Position numbers and translations under genes: made by a program. Of a DNA stretch of 11,759 bases, positions 6,685-11,759 are shown in pieces. Source of the stretch: Bacteroidales bacterium (lineage in GTDB: Bacteria > Bacteroidota > Bacteroidia > Bacteroidales > Muribaculaceae); assembly GCA_004554255.1 (NCBI GenBank), contig SFNC01000060.1, forward strand, positions 1-11,759, written 5' to 3'. The stretch's first letter is position 1; each line of letters begins with the position of its first letter. The notes below the pieces were generated by a model, which did not search any database, was not told the DNA's origin, and was given only the letters and a program-made list of their open reading frames with translations.

Positions 6685-7551
6685 ATGAGATTTTTAAAAC
6701 AAATATTATGCTTGGCGGCAGTAATACTTGGCGTGTTTGCCGTCAGGGGCCAGGAGGAGCGGCCGTTGCGCCCGGTACTGTCGGCCTACGGTGTGGAACT
6801 CGGAACCTCGCACCTTGCGGACACCTACCTGACGCCGCTGCACTACAACGGTTGGCACGCCGGGCTGTCATACGAGCGTATGCAGGCTATGGCCTTTAAC
6901 CCCGAGGCGTGGATAATGCAACTGAGTGCGCGTGTCAACTTTGACCGTGCGCAGAATCCGGCGCGCAATGCCGCCATGCTTAACCTTGAGGCCGAGGCTG
7001 CGTGGACCATGATGCGCCGCTGGCGCGCTCCGTTCGGCGCTCCCGAGACCCTTTCGCTGGGCATCGGCCCGGGCACCTCGCTACGCGGCGGCGTGCTGTA
7101 CCTTAACCGTAACGGCAATAATCCGGCGGCGGCAAAAGGCGCCTGGACGCTCAACGCCAACGCGTTTGCGGCATACAACCTGCGCATCGGCAAGCTGCCG
7201 GTAACCCTTCGCTACGAGGTTATGCTACCTGTGACGGGCGTGTTTTTCGCGCCGGAATACGGACAATTGTACTACGAGATATGGCTTGGCGAGCGCGATG
7301 GCCTTGCGCAGATGGCATGGTGGGGCAATTATTTCCGCATAGACAACCGGGTGAGCGCCGATTTGCGCTTGGGCGGCACGACGCTGCGCGTAGGATACCA
7401 TAACGATATTATTTCCACCAAGGCGCACGACATTGTCTCGCGCCGCATAACGCATTCGTTCTCGTTCGCTGTAGTGACGGAGTGGACATCGCTGTCGTCG
7501 CGCAAAAAACAGCAGAGCGACGAAGCACGGATAATCTCAGCCCTATACTGA
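6685..7551 (+). CDS. Secreted DUF3316-family protein
   Basis: This is a protein of about 288 aa matching my recollection of the Bacteroidetes DUF3316 family, whose function is unknown. An N-terminal signal peptide (MRFLKQILCLAAVILGVFAVRG, then QEERP) directs export. The mature part alternates polar and aromatic/hydrophobic residues, with phrases such as HYNGWHAGLSYERMQAM, RNGNNPAAAKGAWT, PVTLRYEVMLPV and MAWWGNYFRIDN. Strand-rich amphipathic sequence of this kind suggests a small outer-membrane beta-barrel. ATG 6685 places the basic residues directly before the hydrophobic core. The in-frame ATG at 6667 would overlap parC by 8 nt and add MNNKLR. Co-transcription with parC upstream and the S41 gene downstream (5-nt gap) is very likely. 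Confidence 0.8.
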   Translation: MRFLKQILCLAAVILGVFAVRGQEERPLRPVLSAYGVELGTSHLADTYLTPLHYNGWHAGLSYERMQAMAFNPEAWIMQLSARVNFDRAQNPARNAAMLNLEAEAAWTMMRRWRAPFGAPETLSLGIGPGTSLRGGVLYLNRNGNNPAAAKGAWTLNANAFAAYNLRIGKLPVTLRYEVMLPVTGVFFAPEYGQLYYEIWLGERDGLAQMAWWGNYFRIDNRVSADLRLGGTTLRVGYHNDIISTKAHDIVSRRITHSFSFAVVTEWTSLSSRKKQQSDEARIISALY

Positions 7552-7556
7552 CGCCT

Positions 7557-8567
7557 ATGAAAAAGTATATGCTAACGGCGCTGACTGCATTAAGCCTGGT
7601 ATTCAGCTCCTGTCATGAAATAGAGGAATATCCCAACACCACGGTGGGGAACTTTGAACAGCTGTGGCAGCTTTTTGACGAACATTACTGCTTCTTCCGC
7701 GAGAAAGGCGTGGACTGGGACGCCGTGCACGACAAATATGCTCCGCGTGCGGCTGCATGTCAGTCGGAGCGGGAGCTGTTCAGCGTCTGCTCGGATATGA
7801 TAGGCGAACTGCGCGATGGGCACGTGAACCTGTCATCGTGGTTCGATACATATTATTATCGCGCGTGGTGGTCGGACTACCCCCAGAATTATGATGCGCG
7901 CATCGTGCGTGAGAACTACCTGTATTTCAAGTACGACCAGGTGGGCAGCGTGAGCTTCGCCATACTGCCGGACAATATCGGGTACGTGCGTATTCCGTCG
8001 TTCGAGTCGGGCCTCGGCGAGAGCAATATGGATGCCATCCTGTCCAAGATGCGCCTGTGCCACGGCATAATAATAGATGTGCGCGACAATGGCGGCGGTG
8101 CCATGACCAACGCCGAGACAATCGCGCGCCGCTTTATGACGAAAAAGACGCTCGCCTACTCCATAATGCACAAAAACGGCAAGGGCCATGATGATTTTTC
8201 CAAGCCGTACGACGTATATTTTGCGCCTCCGAAGGGGCATCTGAGCTGGTCGCGTCCCGTGGCACTGCTCACCAACCGCTCCACCTTCAGCGCTGCCAAT
8301 GTGTTTACGGCCGTGATGAAACAGCTGCCTAATGTCACTGTTATCGGCGCCAAAACGGGTGGCGGCGGCGGCATGCCGCTGTCGTTCGAGATACGTGACG
8401 GGTGGGGAGTGCGCATGTCGGCGGCCCCGATTCTGGACGCAAACGGCGTGTGCACCGAGAACGGCATAGAGCCTACCGAAGGCTTTGCCGTAGACATCAC
8501 CCCGGCGGATATAGCCGCCGGCCGTGACCCCATTCTGGATACGGCCATAAACCTGCTATTGAAATAA
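7557..8567 (+). CDS. S41-family peptidase-like lipoprotein
   Basis: This is a protein of 336 aa of the C-terminal processing peptidase (S41, tail-specific protease) family. Residues 1-19 are a lipoprotein signal ending FSSC, and the following HEIEE is acidic, which fits a surface-exposed Bacteroidetes lipoprotein. Family motifs are GELRDGHVNL (83-92), IIIDVRDNGGG (171-181) and NRSTFSAANVF (240-250), with Ser245 as the expected nucleophile. GAKTGGGGGMP (264-274) follows. There is no room for a PDZ domain between DGHV and the catalytic core. The classical CtpA Lys (FGKG) context is replaced by a glycine run, as I recall in many Bacteroidetes homologues. ATG 7557 is chosen because it starts the signal peptide (MKKYML); an upstream GTG would spoil it. 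It is the last gene of the parC operon. The substrate is unknown. Confidence 0.85.
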   Translation: MKKYMLTALTALSLVFSSCHEIEEYPNTTVGNFEQLWQLFDEHYCFFREKGVDWDAVHDKYAPRAAACQSERELFSVCSDMIGELRDGHVNLSSWFDTYYYRAWWSDYPQNYDARIVRENYLYFKYDQVGSVSFAILPDNIGYVRIPSFESGLGESNMDAILSKMRLCHGIIIDVRDNGGGAMTNAETIARRFMTKKTLAYSIMHKNGKGHDDFSKPYDVYFAPPKGHLSWSRPVALLTNRSTFSAANVFTAVMKQLPNVTVIGAKTGGGGGMPLSFEIRDGWGVRMSAAPILDANGVCTENGIEPTEGFAVDITPADIAAGRDPILDTAINLLLK

Positions 8568-8604
8568 AAAAGACAGCGGATGCGGAAAAATTGAGAAAAA
8601 TAGT

Positions 8605-8612
8605 TATCTTTG
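8605..8612 (+). promoter_or_regulatory. Promoter -7 box for the three-gene unknown operon
   Basis: TATCTTTG matches the Bacteroidetes -7 consensus TAnnTTTG exactly and is followed by CA, a common continuation. The region is AT-rich, but no TTG sits at the right distance for a -33 box; the nearest, at 8591, is too close. Transcription would start near 8619, leaving a leader of about 58 nt before the first gene. It makes the downstream genes a unit separate from the parC operon, although no clear terminator is seen after the S41 gene. Confidence 0.55.
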
Positions 8613-8677
8613 CATAATAGTGCTTCTGCTCCCCCGATGATACTATACTTCCCGCTGATATTTAAACACTTACAGCA

Positions 8678-9679
8678 ATGTTTGGAATCGAAAGCATAAT
8701 ATCCATGATGCAAGGAACAGGGTGTTCGCCCTTTTTCTTCACCAGCGCCTTGCAGTCGGTGATTTTCGGCGACAAGGCACGCGAACAGCAGTCCGAGCTT
8801 ATGGATGTCAACCTCGATTTCAAGGAGCGCATGCAGCAGATGCGCGCCGAATACGCACGGGAACGCATTGACTCACAGAAGCTTTTCCGCCGCGAGAGCA
8901 GCGAGTTGGGCCGCAGATACATGATTCAGCAGACCCTTGCGCAGAACGAGGCACGCAAACAGCAGATAGAATTCTGCGACTTCCTGAAGCACGGATATTG
9001 GCCGCTGAATACCGACGTGTACACGTATCTGGAGGCGCAGAAAGATATGATGGAGAGCAAAACCATGGTGCCGATGAACGTGCTGGTGGCGTCTACCGAA
9101 CTGACGTCGGACATGCGCGATGCCGAGGCTTACGGCATGTTCTGCGAGGCTGTTGCCGACAGCTTGCGTCCGCTCACACCGGGCATCACCATAGAGCGGT
9201 GCCCGTGGAAAGCCCGGAGCCGGAGTAAGGCGGCCGATGCGCTGAATGTCAATTATATAATGAGCGGCATACCTACGGTGCTGATATTCCCGTATTTGGC
9301 AGCAAAGGGATGCGTGGGCATTGAGACGGCCGCATGGTCGTTTGCTCGTGGGCCGCAGTCCATGTCGCAGGTGAAACTGCTGAAAATCAACGGTGTGGAG
9401 CCCGGAGATATGCGCAAGACGGCACTCGCCGGCGTGCGCGCGGCAATTGGCATAACACGGGACCTGTACATGCTCGCCGAGTATCACCTGCCGGTGGCGT
9501 ATCCGTCGCTGATTAGCCGGGAGGATATGGCCGTGCCGGAGATAAAAGCTGCAATGACAAAGTATTACGGCGAAATGGCGCAGCTGGCATCCATGCCGGA
9601 ATTCAGCGAACTGTGCTCGGCGGAAGAGCGGCGCGCGATAGAGAAGTCATTCATAAAGTCTAACCTCCTAAACGCCTGA
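8678..9679 (+). CDS. Unknown protein A: coiled-coil plus shared 'WPL-IPT-LIS' domain
   Basis: This is a 333-aa protein I do not recognise. Residues 1-30 are mildly hydrophobic (FFFTSALQSVIFG at 18-31) and may bind or enter the membrane. Residues 32-100 are Glu/Lys/Arg/Gln-rich with a helical, coiled-coil look. From about 105 a globular domain contains WPL (108-110), VPMN (131-134), IPTVLIFP (198-205), Trp220, ING (237-239) and DLYMLAEYHLP with PSLIS (262-280). The same motifs recur in the same order and nearly the same spacing in the next gene, so the two are paralogues. A helical tail (281-333) ends it. ATG 8678 follows the promoter by about 60 nt with no Shine-Dalgarno sequence. The next gene starts 3 nt after the stop. 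No catalytic motif is evident. Confidence 0.75.
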   Translation: MFGIESIISMMQGTGCSPFFFTSALQSVIFGDKAREQQSELMDVNLDFKERMQQMRAEYARERIDSQKLFRRESSELGRRYMIQQTLAQNEARKQQIEFCDFLKHGYWPLNTDVYTYLEAQKDMMESKTMVPMNVLVASTELTSDMRDAEAYGMFCEAVADSLRPLTPGITIERCPWKARSRSKAADALNVNYIMSGIPTVLIFPYLAAKGCVGIETAAWSFARGPQSMSQVKLLKINGVEPGDMRKTALAGVRAAIGITRDLYMLAEYHLPVAYPSLISREDMAVPEIKAAMTKYYGEMAQLASMPEFSELCSAEERRAIEKSFIKSNLLNA

Positions 9680-9682
9680 CCC

Positions 9683-11548
9683 ATGCTTGCCACAACGATA
9701 TCGTTTCTGTCAACAGTCGCCGTGCAGATAGGCGCTGCGGCGATGAACAGCAGCCACAGCCGCAAGCACAACGAGGAAATGGCGCGGAAACAGCGTGCCT
9801 TCGATGAGAAAATGGCACGTGAAGGCATTGATAACGCCCGTGCCGAGTTCGCCGAGCTGTGCAAGTTCCAGAAGGAGCTTGACGCCGAGATGCATCGCGA
9901 AAGGCTAAATGTAATCCGCGAGAGCGCCCGTCAGAACATATCACTGGACGCCTACGCCCAGTCGCTGGCGAACTGGCCGCTGATGGTGCCCCCATACGTG
10001 CTGAAAAACGAAAGCCTGTATGATTCAGAGTACGACGAAAACGATACAATTCCGCTGAACTGTATCCTCACCGGGTCGTCGAATATGGCGCTGAACAGCT
10101 CTGTCGTGGGGGCTTTGGAGGAGAATCTTGCCGATTTTTGCTCGCAATACTGGAATGTCGCCAACAGCAGGTCGGTCCGCTTCCTGCAGGAGGCCTGGCG
10201 GAACCCGAATGTCGGCGCCGACTCCACGCGGCTCAACCTGTATGTCCACCTGAAAAATATACCCACACTGGTACTGAGTCCGGTTGTAAAAGAGGACCGA
10301 CGCCTCGTTTTCAGATTCTACTGGTGGGGCATGTCCCCGGACGCAGCTCAGGCCCACATAAACGGCATTGATGAGTTTGACCCGGAGATTACCATGCCGT
10401 CCGTATTCCCTGTCAGTGAGGAGGATAGGACGCGCATCTTGGACGAGTGCACGCCCAAATTGGCCGCGCTGATAAGTTATTTCGCCGACTTGTACTACTG
10501 GAATTTTTACCGGTTGCCGCCCGTGCTGCCCGGACTTATCAGCAGTGGTGCCATCGGCCTGAGCCGCAGGGATGTACAGGGTTATGCGACGCTCTGCGGC
10601 AAGTCTATGGCTGAATTCTGCGACTCGGACGACTGTCTGTACCTGGGTCCGCAGGTCTCCGCCGAGTACTTCGCCTCGCTGAGCCATATTGTGAACCGGG
10701 TGTTCTTCGCGGCGTATTTCAGGAAATATCTCGCAAAGAAAAAGAAATTCAATGTGCTGAATTGCTGCGAGTTGTCCTCGCTTGAGATGATTCAGTGCCA
10801 GGACCGCCTGCTGCCCGTGACAGAGCGGTGCATCCGAGAGGCCATTGAGTACATTTACCGCAACGAGGAGATAGGATATTTCCCGTGCATAGGAAAATTT
10901 GAGTTTGGGCAGACGCTGCTCAACCGCTGTGTTGCCATGGGCGCTGAATACGCTGTGCTACAGCATGTTGCCGACTCATTTACGTATGTGCGTTTTTATG
11001 GCGGCAACGGCGATTTGTTGGTCAGCGCCGACGGCTACCGGAGTTTTGTGGCGTCGCATCCACGCTTTGCCATAACCGGAACGCAGAAATTCGAGCCGTT
11101 TTCATGCACGTTTACGCAAGTCTCGGACAATAATGCTGCCTGTCAGGACGTTGGTATATCTAAGGACTACGTGGAAGAACTTGTATGCACGCAAAAGAAA
11201 TACGCCGATAAAATGACCGCGGCGTTCAATGCCATAAGCGGGTACTTCCGGGAAGAGGGTATTCCCACGCTTGAGCCTACTTTCGCCGATGTACTTGCGG
11301 CGATGAGAAGCATGCGCGATGCCGCCCCCGGCGCCGTAAACGCTGAATTATCAGTGGGATATAATCCCGTGGAGGACAAATATGGAATTGCTGTCTGCCT
11401 CCTGGATGCCGATGCGCTTGTTCTGGAAGGCGTTGTCTGCTATTCCAACGTCATACATAAATCCATACGCGAGCAGCTGGCCGACAAGACGACGGTCGGC
11501 ATTTCGCAGTATCTTGAATCGTCTGAAATAGAAAACAATAATAATTAA
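9683..11548 (+). CDS. Unknown protein B: anchored coiled-coil, shared domain, Cys-rich C-terminal half
   Basis: This is a 621-aa protein I do not recognise. Residues 3-20 form a hydrophobic helix, followed by SRKHNEEMARKQR, so the positive charges predict the rest faces the cytoplasm. Residues 25-88 look like a coiled coil. The domain shared with protein A spans about 96-290: WPL (98-100), IPLN (123-126), IPTLVLSP (193-200), Trp215, ING (226-228) and DLYYWNFYRLP with PGLIS (269-287). Residues 293-621 are extra, with about 15 cysteines (for example 306, 313, 318, 361, 362, 372, 383, 402 and 416) and no motif I can name. The C-terminus is polar (SSEIENNNN). It starts 3 nt after protein A and ends 23 nt before the next gene, so co-expression is very likely. 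The many cysteines also favour a reducing, cytoplasmic location. Confidence 0.75.
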   Translation: MLATTISFLSTVAVQIGAAAMNSSHSRKHNEEMARKQRAFDEKMAREGIDNARAEFAELCKFQKELDAEMHRERLNVIRESARQNISLDAYAQSLANWPLMVPPYVLKNESLYDSEYDENDTIPLNCILTGSSNMALNSSVVGALEENLADFCSQYWNVANSRSVRFLQEAWRNPNVGADSTRLNLYVHLKNIPTLVLSPVVKEDRRLVFRFYWWGMSPDAAQAHINGIDEFDPEITMPSVFPVSEEDRTRILDECTPKLAALISYFADLYYWNFYRLPPVLPGLISSGAIGLSRRDVQGYATLCGKSMAEFCDSDDCLYLGPQVSAEYFASLSHIVNRVFFAAYFRKYLAKKKKFNVLNCCELSSLEMIQCQDRLLPVTERCIREAIEYIYRNEEIGYFPCIGKFEFGQTLLNRCVAMGAEYAVLQHVADSFTYVRFYGGNGDLLVSADGYRSFVASHPRFAITGTQKFEPFSCTFTQVSDNNAACQDVGISKDYVEELVCTQKKYADKMTAAFNAISGYFREEGIPTLEPTFADVLAAMRSMRDAAPGAVNAELSVGYNPVEDKYGIAVCLLDADALVLEGVVCYSNVIHKSIREQLADKTTVGISQYLESSEIENNNN

Positions 11549-11571
11549 CCATCAAAAAAAACATTACTAAA

Positions 11572-11759
11572 ATGTCAAATTCAAACAATCAGAATGCCGG
11601 AGATGCACTGGTAAACGGCATAGGAGCAATTTTCGAGGGTATCGGATCAATCTTTGTAGGCGCTGTACAGGTAGTGTGCGGTGTTGTGGATGCAGCCTTC
11701 GAGATTATTAAATGCGCTGTTGAGGTAGCAGTATGGATTGTTGCAGGAATATTCACCAT
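11572..11759 (+). CDS. Unknown protein C (partial): long amphipathic, glycine-patterned helix
   Basis: The 3' end is cut by the window; 62 codons are visible. After a polar start (MSNSNNQNAGD) residues 12-62 are almost wholly hydrophobic or small and contain no proline. Glycines fall every seven residues (16, 23, 30, 37), with GIGAIFE directly followed by GIGSIFV. Polar residues D11, N15, E22, S26, Q33, D40, E44, K47 and E51 map to a 60-degree stripe of an alpha helix at 100 degrees per residue. The 11-residue spacing D11-E22-Q33-E44 is explicit. This suggests a membrane-lying or oligomerising helix. The leader is A-rich (ATCAAAAAAAACATTACTAAA) and codons favour gta, gca and gga, unlike the GC-rich neighbours, suggesting high expression. 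Holin-, bacteriocin- or lipid-coat-like roles are all possible and none is established. Confidence 0.7.
   Translation, partial: MSNSNNQNAGDALVNGIGAIFEGIGSIFVGAVQVVCGVVDAAFEIIKCAVEVAVWIVAGIFT

Noticed and set aside
7482..7556. GTG at 7482 as start of the S41 gene
   Set aside because: It would add 25 polar residues before a clear lipoprotein signal peptide and overlap the DUF3316 gene by 70 nt. ATG 7557 gives MKKYML with a proper lipobox.
9683..9960. Resemblance of the start of protein B (short hydrophobic helix, then polar Gln/Arg/Glu coiled coil) to microvirus pilot protein VP2, hinting at a prophage
   Set aside because: The likeness is only compositional. No capsid VP1, replication VP4 or other phage gene is present, and the shared domain with protein A does not fit a pilot protein.
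1..11759. CRISPR arrays, tRNA or rRNA genes, insertion sequences
   Set aside because: I saw no regularly spaced repeats with unique spacers, no cloverleaf with TTC-type arms, no rRNA-like conserved stretches and no transposase motifs in the window.

Overview
The window looks like chromosomal DNA from a gut-type Bacteroidales bacterium, most plausibly Muribaculaceae-like. The taxonomic hints are two good matches to the Bacteroidetes -7 promoter box (TAnnTTTG), the near absence of Shine-Dalgarno sequences, a DUF3316 protein and a Bacteroidetes-type ParC. This is inference from content; no database search was possible.

Left to right. Positions 1-466 hold no convincing gene. They carry a factor-independent terminator for leftward transcription, a degenerate 34-bp-period repeat and small inverted repeats. 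Positions 467-3620 are leftward genes: an AGCS-family sodium:alanine/glycine symporter, the fatty-acid condensing enzyme FabF, and acyl carrier protein AcpP. acpP and fabF form a fatty-acid operon with a stable hairpin between them and a terminator after fabF. Positions 3621-3944 are a divergent control region with palindromes, an AT-rich repeated motif and a near-consensus promoter for parC.

Positions 3945-8567 are a rightward operon: topoisomerase IV subunit A (ParC), a secreted DUF3316 protein, and an S41-family protease-like lipoprotein. The last two follow at -8/+10 and +5 nt, so they are almost certainly co-transcribed.

Positions 8605-11759 hold what I consider the interesting part: a promoter followed by three tightly spaced genes of unknown function. 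The first two (333 and 621 aa) are diverged paralogues. Each has an N-terminal hydrophobic segment, then a charged probable coiled coil, then a shared globular domain marked by ordered motifs (WPL, P(M/L)N, IPT(V/L), a Trp, ING, and DLYxxxxY(H/R)LPxxxPxLIS). The larger one adds a cysteine-rich C-terminal half. The third gene runs off the right edge. It encodes one long amphipathic helix with every polar residue on a narrow stripe and glycines every seven residues, in a more AT-rich codon style that suggests high expression. Together they look like an undescribed membrane-associated module, with two anchored, stalked partners and a small, abundant, membrane-active helical protein. Its function cannot be deduced from this sequence.
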